Of a DNA stretch of 64,000 nucleotides, positions 25,171 through 33,879 are shown piece after piece. Source of the stretch: Candidatus Micrarchaeum acidiphilum ARMAN-2 (GTDB lineage: Archaea > Micrarchaeota > Micrarchaeia > Micrarchaeales > Micrarchaeaceae). The notes beneath the pieces were generated by a model that had not been told where the DNA came from, made no database searches, and saw nothing but the letters and a program-made list of their open reading frames with translations. The stretch covers positions 1 through 64,000 of the forward strand of contig GG697241.1 of assembly GCA_009387755.1 (NCBI GenBank), in the 5' to 3' direction. The number at the start of each line of letters is the position of its first letter. Positions within the stretch are counted from its first letter, which is position 1. Both the position numbers and the translations under genes were made by a program.

Positions 25171-25803
25171 ATGAGAAATTTTATTTTTCCAGGTGAAGTA
25201 GTCGCGGAAAGGCAGCTGCGCATGGACAATACATATATAGAAAATGGAGTTACGAGATCTTGCATATTTGGTGTGTTTGACGACGAACGCAGGGCCCTGA
25301 TACCGCTGGAAGGGGTATGGAAGCCCAGGTCCGGGGATATAGTGGTCGGCGTCGTGAGCGATGTGACAAGGAATTCGTACAGGGTCAAACTTACGGATCA
25401 TTTTGAAGGGATATACGTTCCCGGAAAAATGGAGGGCACGGTTTTTAAGGTTGGGGACGTTATGGAAGCTGAGCTTGGCCCTGTTGGAAGACGGCCGGTT
25501 ATAGAGCTCGAGAGGCCGCGAAGGCTCTCCGGAGGCGTGCTCATAAACGTAAAGCCGGTCAGGATCCCAAGGATAATAGGCAGGGAGGACACGATGATAA
25601 GGCAGATAATAGACATCACGAAATGCAGGGTAGCAGTAGGTAGGAACGGCATTGTATGGATCAGCGGCAAGAACCTGGGAATCGCAATGGAGGCCATACT
25701 GAAAATAGAGCGCGAGGCGCACGTTCCAGGCCTTACCAACAGGATAAAATTGATGCTCGAAGAAAGGATAAAGGAAAACAAAAGTGATAGTAATGGGTTC
25801 TAG
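25171..25803 (+). CDS. rrp4: Exosome RNA-binding subunit Rrp4
   Basis: 210 residues: N-terminal FPGEVVAE domain, S1 domain (PRSGDIVVGVVSDVTRNSYRVKL), and KH domain (RIIGREDTMIRQIIDITKCRVAVGRNGIVWISG) with the usual GRNG loop. Forms the RNA-entry cap on the Rrp41-Rrp42 ring. Starts four bases after SBDS and its 3' end overlaps rrp41. Confidence 0.96.
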   Translation: MRNFIFPGEVVAERQLRMDNTYIENGVTRSCIFGVFDDERRALIPLEGVWKPRSGDIVVGVVSDVTRNSYRVKLTDHFEGIYVPGKMEGTVFKVGDVMEAELGPVGRRPVIELERPRRLSGGVLINVKPVRIPRIIGREDTMIRQIIDITKCRVAVGRNGIVWISGKNLGIAMEAILKIEREAHVPGLTNRIKLMLEERIKENKSDSNGF

Positions 25804-26533
25804 CTCAAACAAGCCGCAACTCATAGTTGACGGCAAAAGACTTGACGGAAGGGACTTCAACGAATTGAGGCCATTAAAGATAGAGGCGGGGATACTTGCC
25901 AATGCAAACGGATCCGCATACTTGGAATGGGGCAACAACAAGGTGCTCGCGGCAGTATACGGGCCAAAGGAGGCGACGCCAAGGCACCTTGCAGACACCA
26001 ACAAGGCCATAATAAAGTGCAGGTACTCCATGGCTCCTTTCTCATCCATGGGAGACCACGGCAGGAGCGGCCCAAACAGGAGAGCGATAGAGATATCTAA
26101 GGTCACCAAGGAAGTGTTTGAAAATGTCGTCATGCTTGAGGAATTCCCAGGAAGCGAGATAGAGATATTCATAGAGATACTACAGAGCGATGGGGGCACA
26201 AGGGCTGCTGGCATAACGGCGGCCGCAGTTGCCCTGGCCAATGCCGGCATACACGTAAAGGACATGGTGTACGCGGTAAGCGCAGGCAGGATAGACGAGC
26301 ACGTAGTAATAGACGTAAACATGATTGAGGACAACTATTCCGATGCAGACATGCCGGTGTCAATATCGCCCAAGGACAATTCCGTGCTGCTTTTGCAGAT
26401 GGACGGCGGGTTCACCAAAGAGCAGTTTGGCGAGGCGATGAAGATGATTTTGGAGTCCGGCAAGGTAATATCGAAAGTGCAGCGTGATGCGCTGAAAAGG
26501 CTGTATGAAAATGCAGAAAAAGGAGGTGCTTAA
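25793..26533 (+). CDS. rrp41: Exosome catalytic subunit Rrp41
   Basis: 246 residues from ATG 25793 (GTG 25784 is an alternative), overlapping the end of rrp4. RNase PH fold: RLDGRDFNELRPLKIEAG, MAPFSSMGDHGRSGPNRRAIEISKV for phosphate/RNA contacts, QSDGGTRAAGITAAAVALANAG and the metal-site segment YSDADMPVS with catalytic acidic residues. The active phosphorolytic 3'-5' nuclease of the hexameric ring. Confidence 0.96.
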   Translation: MGSSSNKPQLIVDGKRLDGRDFNELRPLKIEAGILANANGSAYLEWGNNKVLAAVYGPKEATPRHLADTNKAIIKCRYSMAPFSSMGDHGRSGPNRRAIEISKVTKEVFENVVMLEEFPGSEIEIFIEILQSDGGTRAAGITAAAVALANAGIHVKDMVYAVSAGRIDEHVVIDVNMIEDNYSDADMPVSISPKDNSVLLLQMDGGFTKEQFGEAMKMILESGKVISKVQRDALKRLYENAEKGGA

Positions 26534-27310
26534 ATGGACGCTAAAGACGTAATATTGGGAAACTACATAAAGGAGCTTGCAAAGGAGGGCAAGAGAGAAG
26601 ATTCTCGGGGAAGCATGGACTTCAGGGACCTAAAGATAAGCAGGGGCGTGATAGACCATGCAGAAGGGTCTGCACAGGCAGACCTTGGGGCAACCAAGGT
26701 GCTTGCAGGCGTGAAGCTGGTGCAGGAAGATGTGTATGAGGATACTCCTGATCAGGGCAACCTTGTAGTATCGGCGGAATTGCTACCACTCGCGGCTGCC
26801 GAATACGAAACAGGACCGCCCAGCCCGGAGGCCATAGAGCTCGGCAGAGTTGTTGACAGGGCAATAAGGGCAGGCAACTGCATAGACCTGAAAAGCCTGC
26901 TGCTCGAGGAGGGCAAGGCGTGGACGGTCTACGTTGACGTTTATGTGCTCAACTTCGACGGCAACCTTTTCGATGCAAGCGTGATTGCCGCGATGAGTGC
27001 TATACTTGATGCCAGGGTGCCCGAATACGCTGACGGCAAGGCAGACTACACAAAAAGGGAGAAGAAGCTGAAGGTTGACAATGTCGTTTCCTCGACAACA
27101 TTCGCCAAGATAGGCAAGGCGATACTACTGGATCCGACCGGGAACGAAGAGCTCGGTATGGATGCCAGGCTCACTATAAGCACCGATGGCAAGATGATAA
27201 GAGCCATGCAAAAGGGCCTTGCCGGAAGCTTTTCAGTTGAAGAGATAGAGAGCCTTATAGCAGAGTCGCTCAAGAAGCACGCCCACATGGAAAAGAAGAT
27301 ACGGGGATAG
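26534..27310 (+). CDS. rrp42: Exosome subunit Rrp42
   Basis: 258 residues; inactive RNase PH paralogue that pairs with Rrp41 in the exosome ring and helps shape the active site. GKREDSRGSMDFRDLKISRG, SAQADLGATKVLAGVKL, DRAIRAGNCIDLKSLLLEEGKAWTVYVDVYVLNFDGNLFDAS are typical. The ATG follows the rrp41 stop directly and has a full AGGAGGTG Shine-Dalgarno, the strongest in the operon. Confidence 0.96.
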   Translation: MDAKDVILGNYIKELAKEGKREDSRGSMDFRDLKISRGVIDHAEGSAQADLGATKVLAGVKLVQEDVYEDTPDQGNLVVSAELLPLAAAEYETGPPSPEAIELGRVVDRAIRAGNCIDLKSLLLEEGKAWTVYVDVYVLNFDGNLFDASVIAAMSAILDARVPEYADGKADYTKREKKLKVDNVVSSTTFAKIGKAILLDPTGNEELGMDARLTISTDGKMIRAMQKGLAGSFSVEEIESLIAESLKKHAHMEKKIRG

Positions 27311-27381
27311 TGCATATTTAAATATATTAATGCACTAGATTAAGTCCTATTAGACTGATGTATAAAGTTCGGAGTGTTTGT

Positions 27382-27627
27382 ATGACCAAGTACAGCATAA
27401 GATACGGAGCCAGCCTCAGGAAGAGACATAGCAAGGTAAAAAGCCAGAAGATCGCCCTTTACAAATGCGAAATTTGCGGCAAGGTAGAAGTCGAAAGGGT
27501 CGGTACTGGCATATGGAAGTGCAGGAATTGCAAAAACACGTTTGCAGGAGGCGCTTACGCTCTGACTACGGCGCAGGGCGAAATAGCAAAAAGGCTCATA
27601 GAGGATCTCGGGCACAGCGGTGCGTAG
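27382..27627 (+). CDS. 50S ribosomal protein L37Ae
   Basis: 81 residues from ATG 27382 (TKYSIRYGASLRKRHSKV), preceded by GGAGTG; ATG-like start at 27358 would add eight residues. Zinc-binding large-subunit protein with two CxxC pairs (CEIC and CRNC) and the FAGGAYALTT end. Standard place after rrp42. Its stop abuts the ATG of the next ORF. Confidence 0.94.
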   Translation: MTKYSIRYGASLRKRHSKVKSQKIALYKCEICGKVEVERVGTGIWKCRNCKNTFAGGAYALTTAQGEIAKRLIEDLGHSGA

Positions 27628-27987
27628 ATGGTAGACATAACATATTCCCCAGTCAGGGAGCTTGTAGTGCACGAGGTTGTCAAGGTAGAAATGGACGACC
27701 TTTTGAGGGAGAGGATAACCCCGGCAGGCAACATGCCGCTGTACTGGTGCGACGGAGTGCTTTTCAGCTTCTCTTCGTTGCCCATGACGAAGAAAATAGT
27801 CGACGACTACATCCGCGGCACAATACACTGGATGGAGGTCCACTACTCAAAGATGAAGGAGTATGCTCCGGTCGCAGAGCTGAACGACGAGCATTACAAT
27901 TCTGTGCTCAAGATAAGGGTAATAGACACAAGTAAATCGGATCTGCACAGGGACTTCGCAAAGTGGCTTAACAAAAGTTTGAAATGA
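27628..27987 (+). CDS. Hypothetical protein between L37Ae and RpoP
   Basis: 119 residues; ATG immediately after the L37Ae stop, so translation is coupled. Not recognised. Sequence features: an N-terminal strand pair (ELVVHEVVKVEMDDLL), PLYWCDGVLFSFSSLP, a helix (TKKIVDDYIRGTIHWMEVHYSKMKEY), strand NSVLKIRVIDT and a C-terminal helix. One cysteine only, no metal site, no membrane helix. Its location inside the exosome-RNA polymerase superoperon suggests a role in RNA metabolism or ribosome assembly; other archaea place proteins such as Pcc1 or Brix-domain factors in this neighbourhood, but I see no match to either. Confidence 0.75.
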   Translation: MVDITYSPVRELVVHEVVKVEMDDLLRERITPAGNMPLYWCDGVLFSFSSLPMTKKIVDDYIRGTIHWMEVHYSKMKEYAPVAELNDEHYNSVLKIRVIDTSKSDLHRDFAKWLNKSLK

Positions 27988-28005
27988 TATTTTTCGGTGA
28001 ATACA

Positions 28006-28137
28006 ATGTCGTACATATGCACTAAATGCGGGAGGGAGACGAAGAACATAGAGGATTTTGTAAGGTGCCCCTACTGCGGCAACAAGATACTGATAAAGGG
28101 AAGGCCGAATATTCCCAGGGAAATAACCACAGACTGA
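28006..28137 (+). CDS. rpoP: DNA-directed RNA polymerase subunit P (Rpc10/RpoP)
   Basis: 43 residues from ATG 28006 with GGTGAAT upstream. A single zinc ribbon, CTKC and CPYC, followed by GNKILIKGRPNIPRE, exactly the Rpc10/Rpb12 pattern in which the basic KGRP segment contacts the Rpb2/Rpb3 interface. Standard position in the archaeal superoperon. It converges tail to tail with the PRC-barrel gene at 28138. Confidence 0.95.
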   Translation: MSYICTKCGRETKNIEDFVRCPYCGNKILIKGRPNIPREITTD

Positions 28138-28374
28138 TCAGGTTTTTACTATTATAGTTTCTGAAACGCTTTTTACCCTGCCGAAGTTTACGCTTTTTCT
28201 CTTTAGCGCTTCAGCTGTCCTTTCTGCCCTTGATATGTTTTCCATCTTGTCGAGCAGAAGGCTCGCCACAGATCCGCTTTCAAAGTCCAGTATTATGTCC
28301 TCAACAGAGCCTATCTTGTTTCCAGCAGTCGTTATTATTTCCTTGCCGTAAAGGTCCGATATAAGGATGGCCAT
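28138..28374 (-). CDS. PRC-barrel domain protein
   Basis: 78 residues. LISDLYGKEIITTAGNKIGSVEDIILDFESGSVASLLL is a clear PRC-barrel, the small beta-barrel found in RimM and photosynthetic reaction-centre H subunits, and in many stand-alone archaeal proteins near ribosomal or division genes. It likely mediates protein or RNA contacts. ATG 28374, 27 bases after the end of the upstream Zn-ribbon gene. Confidence 0.85.
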   Translation of the reverse strand: MAILISDLYGKEIITTAGNKIGSVEDIILDFESGSVASLLLDKMENISRAERTAEALKRKSVNFGRVKSVSETIIVKT

Positions 28375-28401
28375 TGCATCACCACTATTATTTTGAATAT
28401 C

Positions 28402-28947
28402 CTATCTTATATTACTTATCTTTTTTGCCGCAAAAACCCTTACTATGTATTCCCTGAGCTCCTTCATGAATGCCTCTTCGCCGAGCCGGTCAATGTCGGC
28501 CAGTTCCTTGGGATCGAAAAGCTCCTTGTTCTTGACTACAAGCTTGGCCAGATACGCGTCCGTTAAGTAATACGACTTAGATCCGCAGGACCCGCATATG
28601 TATATTGGCATTACAGGTATGGCAGAAGCATTGCCAGCAGATTCCGCCGCGCGGACTAGGTCCATCTTGCCGCATTTGGGGCACGACTTCTTCAGCTTTA
28701 CCTCTTCGAATACGCTTTCTCTGGGCTCTATGCCGTTGCGCTCTATAAAGCCGTCAACAGAGTCACGGAGCGTGCGACCAGACAGCTTTGAAAGCACTTG
28801 GTCTATTATTCCGCCATTCGCATCGAACGCGGTCTGCAGGGCGTAGTCCCCACCTATTTGCTCCCATAGCAGCACAATCTGGACCCCGTTCTGCAGATAT
28901 TCGAGCTTTATGCTGTGGCTTGGGCTTTCTGAGATGCTGGCTTCCAT
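28402..28947 (-). CDS. Zinc-ribbon protein of unknown function
   Basis: 181 residues. N-terminal 85 residues are mixed strand/helix (SIKLEYLQNGVQIVLLWEQIGGDYALQTAFD). A zinc ribbon follows, SCPKCGKMDLV and YICGSCGSKSYYL, split by a 24-residue insertion. The C-terminus is helical and charged (AKLVVKNKELFDPKELADID). No family recognised. It lies between the histone gene (upstream on the same strand) and the PRC-barrel gene with short gaps, so the three may form one unit. Confidence 0.7.
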   Translation of the reverse strand: MEASISESPSHSIKLEYLQNGVQIVLLWEQIGGDYALQTAFDANGGIIDQVLSKLSGRTLRDSVDGFIERNGIEPRESVFEEVKLKKSCPKCGKMDLVRAAESAGNASAIPVMPIYICGSCGSKSYYLTDAYLAKLVVKNKELFDPKELADIDRLGEEAFMKELREYIVRVFAAKKISNIR

Positions 28948-28968
28948 TTAGACACACTTCAGATACGC

Positions 28969-29172
28969 TTATATGCGGGACTTGTAGGATTCTATGTCCT
29001 CGGGTTTTATTATGCTTCGGTGGTGCCTTTTTGCATTTTCGACAGCATATTTGGCTATTTCCGCGGCATTTTCCGCAAGCGCCTTCGCGATGGCTTCCGC
29101 AGCATCGTCCGTGACCATTATGCCAGAATCCTTTCCGAATAGCTTTTTTATCGCAGAAGTAGCTATTTTCAT
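28969..29172 (-). CDS. Archaeal histone-fold protein
   Basis: 67 residues from ATG 29172 (GGT upstream); GTG 29181 would add three. The three-helix histone fold is visible: TSAIKKLFGKDSGIMVTDDAAEAIAKALAENAAEIAKYAVENAK followed by KRHHRSIIKPEDIESY, the usual loop and third helix. Arg and Lys at the fold ends and the R/KPEDI motif match HMf-type histones, though the RHHRS loop is distinctive. Wraps DNA as dimers. Divergence from HMf makes its tetramer-forming ability uncertain. Confidence 0.88.
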   Translation of the reverse strand: MKIATSAIKKLFGKDSGIMVTDDAAEAIAKALAENAAEIAKYAVENAKRHHRSIIKPEDIESYKSRI

Positions 29173-29269
29173 ATAGACCACGTTTCAGCACTCAAGATCT
29201 TCATCACAAATCAGATCTTTTGTTCATCATCTGAGTTATTTCTGCGACAAAGTATATAAAAAGTGCGCT

Positions 29270-31990
29270 TCACCTTGTTTTGCTCTTCTTGGCCCTTTCG
29301 GTGTGCACGTCGCGCAGCATGTTCCTTACCCCCCTGTCGACCTTGTCTTCAGTTATCAGGTCTCTTTCGAGGACTGGAATGACTTTGGAGCGCAGCACTT
29401 CGCCTGCATTTCCGTCAACATCAAAGTCCATGAACGTGTATCCGTTCACCGACCCGAGGGGAGTTGTTCCTATTGGTATCTGTATCCTTTTTAGGAACGG
29501 ATTGTCTTCTGCATCCTGCATGCTCGGTATTTTTATCATGAGTTCGCCGCCTGCAGTGGCTACCTGGCACACATGATCATGCCCAGCTATGTGGAGCACG
29601 GCGTTGGTCCTCTTCTTTTCGACAAAGCCCAGCATGCTGCCTGGGTTTCCGGTACCCAACTCGTGGCTGGCCATGGTTTCTATACCATCAATACGTATCT
29701 GGTCCGCGCCGAATTCGCTGCCGCCGATCCCCATTATGCGGTTGTCTGTTTCGAGAGCCTTCTTTACCATCTCGTAGGCTTTCTTGTCCGGAATTCCGCT
29801 GGCTTCGGATATTTCCAAGTACCCTCTTAGGTGGGCTTTTATGTGGCTCACAACATTGGTTGATTCATCATTTCTCCATTCCCTGTGGGTGTTGTTGTAA
29901 TGGTTTCCTGATACAGATATCACTGCGCCGCCGCGGAGAATCACATCGTCTATAAGCTTCCACATGTGGCTTAGGAGTATTTCTGGCTGCTCGTCAATGT
30001 TGTGTATTGACTTGCCGATGCTCTCTCTTAGCATTTCCGACATTTTCTTGTACACCTCCGCTTCGGAGAAGCCCATCCTTTTTAGAGCTGACTCGTACTT
30101 TTGTGGAAAGTCTGCAGTGTTGCCGTACCTCGTTACAACTGCATAATAGTTCAGCAGGCCCTCCAACATGTCGCCATCTAGCACTATAACGTTGGGCTGG
30201 CGTTTTATGGCATCGGATACTGCTGCATCGAGAAGCTTGAGCTTGCTGTGGTTCCCGACGTGCACGTCTGAGAATGCTGCTATTTTAAGGTTTATTATTC
30301 CGTGCAGCGGCTTCTCGTCTTTTCTTGCTGTCATTTTTTCAAGGTTGCCGCTTGATGCAATATCCGAAAGTTCGTGGTCCTTGAGCTCTGAAGGCCTTTT
30401 GCTCATTGCGACGGCAAGATCAAGCTCCTTCCTTCTGAGCGAAGCTTCGTCGTTGTTCTGCTTCTTACCGGAATTTTTAAGGCTGCGCAGCCTCCTTTTG
30501 AGTTTTCTGCTTTCTTCCCTGTCATTTTCCTTGCGCTTCTCGTAAAGATATCTGTCGCTCAGTATTTCGTGTTCTATTGGCTCGCTTTCAGGTATGCGCA
30601 AGAACGAGGCACCCGAGCTCAGATATCCCTTTTCGACCGCCTGCGTGTCCTTTGTGTTTATGCCTGCATTCCACATGGATGCGAGGCCCTTAGTGCTCCA
30701 GAACGGTCCCTGGGATAGCAGCACCAGCTCCGAAGGCGACCCGTTTTTGAGAGGTTCTATGGAAAATGAGGTGAACTCATGCTTTCCTGTAACGAATATG
30801 TTTAGGAGTTTTGCCTCGAGCGCCTTCTTGTCAAGCACGCCGTTTACTGTTAGTATCTCTAATCTGTTTGCTGGCAGGTTGTTGCTCTGCCTCTTCCTGG
30901 TTCCCATTATAACAGATGGATCGTTGGATGTGATTACATTGAACGTGAACGCGCCGCTGTTGTGCTCTTCCAAGGAAACTTTTTCGGACTGTATTGTTAT
31001 GTCCCTTTTTCTACCGAATGCATTTCTGAGCTCTGTCATGTAGTAGGAATGCGCGAGTTCGTTTATTATAGAGTGTGAGCCCCTTGACGTTATTGCATTG
31101 TGCACGAATATGTCTACCTGCTTGTTCTCTTTGTCCTTTGAGGCTTTTTCGTTGCCTTCCCTCACGTCGGCTAGCCTGTTGTTGAGCAGTCTTATTGAAT
31201 TTGCGATCTTTTTGGCCCTGGAAACAAGCTCTTCATATTTTGCGGTATCCTTTTCTACGGTCTTGAATTCCTCCGAAACCGCCTTTTCTGCTTCAATCTT
31301 CTCCTCTAAAGTTTTCTTTATCTGCTCTTCCTCTAGGTTGCTGAGTGTTAGCAGGTACAGGCTGTTCAGCAGCTCTAGCCTGTGCTCAGCCTCGGTTCGC
31401 TCCTCTGTATTGACTTTGAGTTTGATTTCTATGTTTTTAAGTTCCTCTAGTATTCTTTTGTTGTTTGGATTATGCGCAATCTGCTGCTCTGCGGCAGCCT
31501 TGGAATGCTCTACCGCGTTTATTATAGCCTTCCTGCCGGCTATCAGCTCTATTTCCTCGCCCATCCTGTCCTCTATCCGTTCCCTGTGGAATTTGAAGTC
31601 CAGGCCAAGGTCCCTTATATACTCGTCAATATTGCGCTGGTCCGATTCGGACGTTATGTATATTATCTTGCAGTCTTCAGGAGTCTGCGCGACCAACCTT
31701 TCCAGATGGGGCTTCATTACTGCGGCAGTATCACGTATGTACTGCAGGTTTTCCATTATCACGTCGAGGTAGTCGTTGCTCCTGTTTGAGCCGCGCTGCG
31801 GGAAAAAAGGTAGTATGCCGCCGTTTATAACCAACATGTTTGGTTTATCTTCCGGAGGAATATTGCGCAGGTATTGCGCCATTCCTATGAGGTTGTCGTC
31901 GCTCATGTATTTTGTTGCACCGCCAATATCAGACAAAACCAGTATGTTGAACTTGCGTTTTGGATTTCCGCCCACAGGTTTTTCCTCCAA
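29270..31990 (-). CDS. Large double calcineurin-like phosphoesterase protein with coiled coil
   Basis: 906 residues from TTG 31990, which has GGGTGAG five bases upstream. The C-terminal domain (about 566-850) has all metallophosphoesterase motifs: SDVH (Asp575, His577), DGDMLEG (Asp607), SGNHYN (Asn696-His697), ASHELG (His776) and AGHDH (His804, His806). The N-terminal region (about 14-150) repeats the fold pattern but has SDIGG and INGG in place of DxH and GD, so it looks inactive. Between them lies a charged coiled coil (about 165-310), a mixed region and a basic segment (RKLKRRLRSLKNSGKK). It is not Mre11 by layout. Function unknown; nuclease or phosphatase acting on nucleic acid is possible. 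Confidence 0.8.
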   Translation of the reverse strand: MEEKPVGGNPKRKFNILVLSDIGGATKYMSDDNLIGMAQYLRNIPPEDKPNMLVINGGILPFFPQRGSNRSNDYLDVIMENLQYIRDTAAVMKPHLERLVAQTPEDCKIIYITSESDQRNIDEYIRDLGLDFKFHRERIEDRMGEEIELIAGRKAIINAVEHSKAAAEQQIAHNPNNKRILEELKNIEIKLKVNTEERTEAEHRLELLNSLYLLTLSNLEEEQIKKTLEEKIEAEKAVSEEFKTVEKDTAKYEELVSRAKKIANSIRLLNNRLADVREGNEKASKDKENKQVDIFVHNAITSRGSHSIINELAHSYYMTELRNAFGRKRDITIQSEKVSLEEHNSGAFTFNVITSNDPSVIMGTRKRQSNNLPANRLEILTVNGVLDKKALEAKLLNIFVTGKHEFTSFSIEPLKNGSPSELVLLSQGPFWSTKGLASMWNAGINTKDTQAVEKGYLSSGASFLRIPESEPIEHEILSDRYLYEKRKENDREESRKLKRRLRSLKNSGKKQNNDEASLRRKELDLAVAMSKRPSELKDHELSDIASSGNLEKMTARKDEKPLHGIINLKIAAFSDVHVGNHSKLKLLDAAVSDAIKRQPNVIVLDGDMLEGLLNYYAVVTRYGNTADFPQKYESALKRMGFSEAEVYKKMSEMLRESIGKSIHNIDEQPEILLSHMWKLIDDVILRGGAVISVSGNHYNNTHREWRNDESTNVVSHIKAHLRGYLEISEASGIPDKKAYEMVKKALETDNRIMGIGGSEFGADQIRIDGIETMASHELGTGNPGSMLGFVEKKRTNAVLHIAGHDHVCQVATAGGELMIKIPSMQDAEDNPFLKRIQIPIGTTPLGSVNGYTFMDFDVDGNAGEVLRSKVIPVLERDLITEDKVDRGVRNMLRDVHTERAKKSKTR

Positions 31991-32196
31991 CTGCTCACCC
32001 AGTAAAAAGTTGCTGGCAAAAGGTATTTAATTAGATTAAAAAAACGTGGTTATTAAAATCAAGGATTTGGTAATCAAATAAAATCGCGCCGCGGCAACAA
32101 CGGCAGTAAGTTGGGATTGCTTGTCCGACGCAAAGATAAATGATATCCTGACAAACGTTTTTATATTTTTAAAACAGAATTTATGAATGTGGTATA

Positions 32197-32517
32197 ATGG
32201 CAGTAGCAGACGTAAATTCGAGGGATTTTGAGGATGAAGTACTTAAGTCTAAGATACCGGTCGTAGTAGACATATGGGCCGAATGGTGCGGACCGTGCAG
32301 GATGTTTTCACCTATTGTGGATGAGGTTTCTGAAGAGTACAAAGGCAAGGTAAAGTTTGTAAAGCTAAACGCAGACGAGAACGAGGAGATAGCTGCGAAA
32401 TACAACATAATGAGCATACCGACCGCGCTACTCATAGAAAAAGGGAATGTGAAGGCGGTGAATGTCGGGGCAATACCAAAAGAGCCGTTTAAGAAGTGGA
32501 TAGACTCAAATCTGTAA
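32197..32517 (+). CDS. Thioredoxin
   Basis: 106 residues with the classical active site WAEWCGPCRM, cis-Pro in MSIPTALL and the expected thioredoxin length. Reduces protein disulfides in the cytoplasm. ATG 32197 has a GGT-containing leader and a T-rich TATA-like run (TTTTTATATTTTTAAA) about 30 bases upstream. Stands alone before hisS. Confidence 0.95.
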   Translation: MAVADVNSRDFEDEVLKSKIPVVVDIWAEWCGPCRMFSPIVDEVSEEYKGKVKFVKLNADENEEIAAKYNIMSIPTALLIEKGNVKAVNVGAIPKEPFKKWIDSNL

Positions 32518-32599
32518 GCTTTGCACTTCGAGGCTCTGACAGGCTTCACAGTATGTATTAAATCCCTTTTTAATTATATTCTATTGCACCGGTGCTAAA

Positions 32600-33871
32600 A
32601 TGACCGATTTACCGTTTCCGAGAGGGGTTAGGGACCTGTTGCCTAATGAAGCCCTATTCAAAGCCGAGACTGTAGGGAAGATTGAATCCGTATTTAGAGC
32701 CTTTGGCTTTTTAACCATATCAACGCCTAAGATAGAGTCTCTTAAGATCTTGAAGGGAAAGAGCGCGATTGGGGAGGATGAAAAGCTCATATATGAGCTG
32801 AAGGAGGAAGAGCTGGGGCTTAGGTACGATCAGACGGTATCTCTGGCAAGGTATTTTATAATGCACAACAACCTCCCTCTGCCATTTAAAAGATATGCGA
32901 TTGGGGAGGCCTGGAGAATGGACGAGCCGCAGCACCTTAGGTATAGGGAATTCACACAGGCCGACGTTGACATAATAGGAGGGGAAAGGTCGCTTTGCGA
33001 TGCGGAGGTGGTAGCCACCATTGCGAGCGCCCTCGATGCGCTGGACATCAAGTATGAGGTACTCGTCAATAGCAGGGTTCTCATGGAGGACATGCTCGAT
33101 GCTTTCGGCGTGCCTGAGGACAAACACATAGAGGTTATGAGGATAATAGACAAGCTGGACAAGGCTGGGAGCGATGGCGTGAATCAGATGCTCGAAAAGG
33201 CGGGCATGGACAGCGAACAGCGCCTAAAGGTAGTAAACTTCGTAGGCGCAAAGGGGACCAATGAGGAGAAGCTCAAATATGCGAAGGACTTTGCGAAGGG
33301 CAGCGGGGCATGTGATGAGCTGGGGAATATGATAGAGTTGGTGAAAAAGTATCCGATTAAAGGCGAGCTTAAGGTAGATTTCTCAATCGTTAGGGGCATA
33401 GATTACTATACTGGTATGGTATTTGAAATTAGGGCGGCTGAAGAGGGAGCGCCGATCCAGTCGCTGTGCGGAGGGGGCAGGTACGACAAGCTAATTGAAA
33501 ATTATGGCGGTAAAAGCATTCCGGCTGTGGGCGGAACCATAGGAGTGGACAGGGTTCTGGACTTGCTTAAATTCTCCTACTCAAAAAGGTATACATTTGC
33601 AAAAGCTTTTGTAGCATACATACGAAAAGAGAATTATGATTATGCGCTGTCTGTCGCCAACAAGCTCAGGGAAAACGGCATAAATACCGAGATAAACTTG
33701 GCTGACAGGAACATATCGAACCAGCTTTCTTACATATCTTCGATGAACATAGAGTATGCGGTTATAGTTGGAGACATAGAGCAAAAGGAGGGCAAAGTCA
33801 AGCTTAGGAATATGGTAAGCGGTGATGAAGAAGTAATAGGCCTTGACGTGCTGGTCCAGAAATTGAAATAG
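32600..33871 (+). CDS. hisS: Histidyl-tRNA synthetase
   Basis: 423 residues, class II synthetase. Motif 2 region RYAIGEAWRMDEPQHLRYREFTQADVDIIG, the histidine-binding RYDQTVSLARY, the HisA loop IVRGIDYYTGMVFEI, SLCGGGRYDKL and motif 3 GGTIGVDRVL are present, and the C-terminal anticodon-binding domain (ALSVANKLRENGINTEINL) is complete. ATG 32600 with GGTGCT upstream. The next gene starts eight bases after its stop. Confidence 0.95.
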   Translation: MTDLPFPRGVRDLLPNEALFKAETVGKIESVFRAFGFLTISTPKIESLKILKGKSAIGEDEKLIYELKEEELGLRYDQTVSLARYFIMHNNLPLPFKRYAIGEAWRMDEPQHLRYREFTQADVDIIGGERSLCDAEVVATIASALDALDIKYEVLVNSRVLMEDMLDAFGVPEDKHIEVMRIIDKLDKAGSDGVNQMLEKAGMDSEQRLKVVNFVGAKGTNEEKLKYAKDFAKGSGACDELGNMIELVKKYPIKGELKVDFSIVRGIDYYTGMVFEIRAAEEGAPIQSLCGGGRYDKLIENYGGKSIPAVGGTIGVDRVLDLLKFSYSKRYTFAKAFVAYIRKENYDYALSVANKLRENGINTEINLADRNISNQLSYISSMNIEYAVIVGDIEQKEGKVKLRNMVSGDEEVIGLDVLVQKLK

Positions 33872-33879
33872 ATGATAAA

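Noticed and set aside
25066-26334. 422-codon minus-strand frame across rrp4 and rrp41
   Set aside because: It lies wholly opposite well-identified exosome genes and its translation has no recognisable family.
32041-32170. Small RNA in the gap before thioredoxin
   Set aside because: Some TGA-containing boxes are present but no stable fold or conserved box pair; the stretch is best explained as promoter region.
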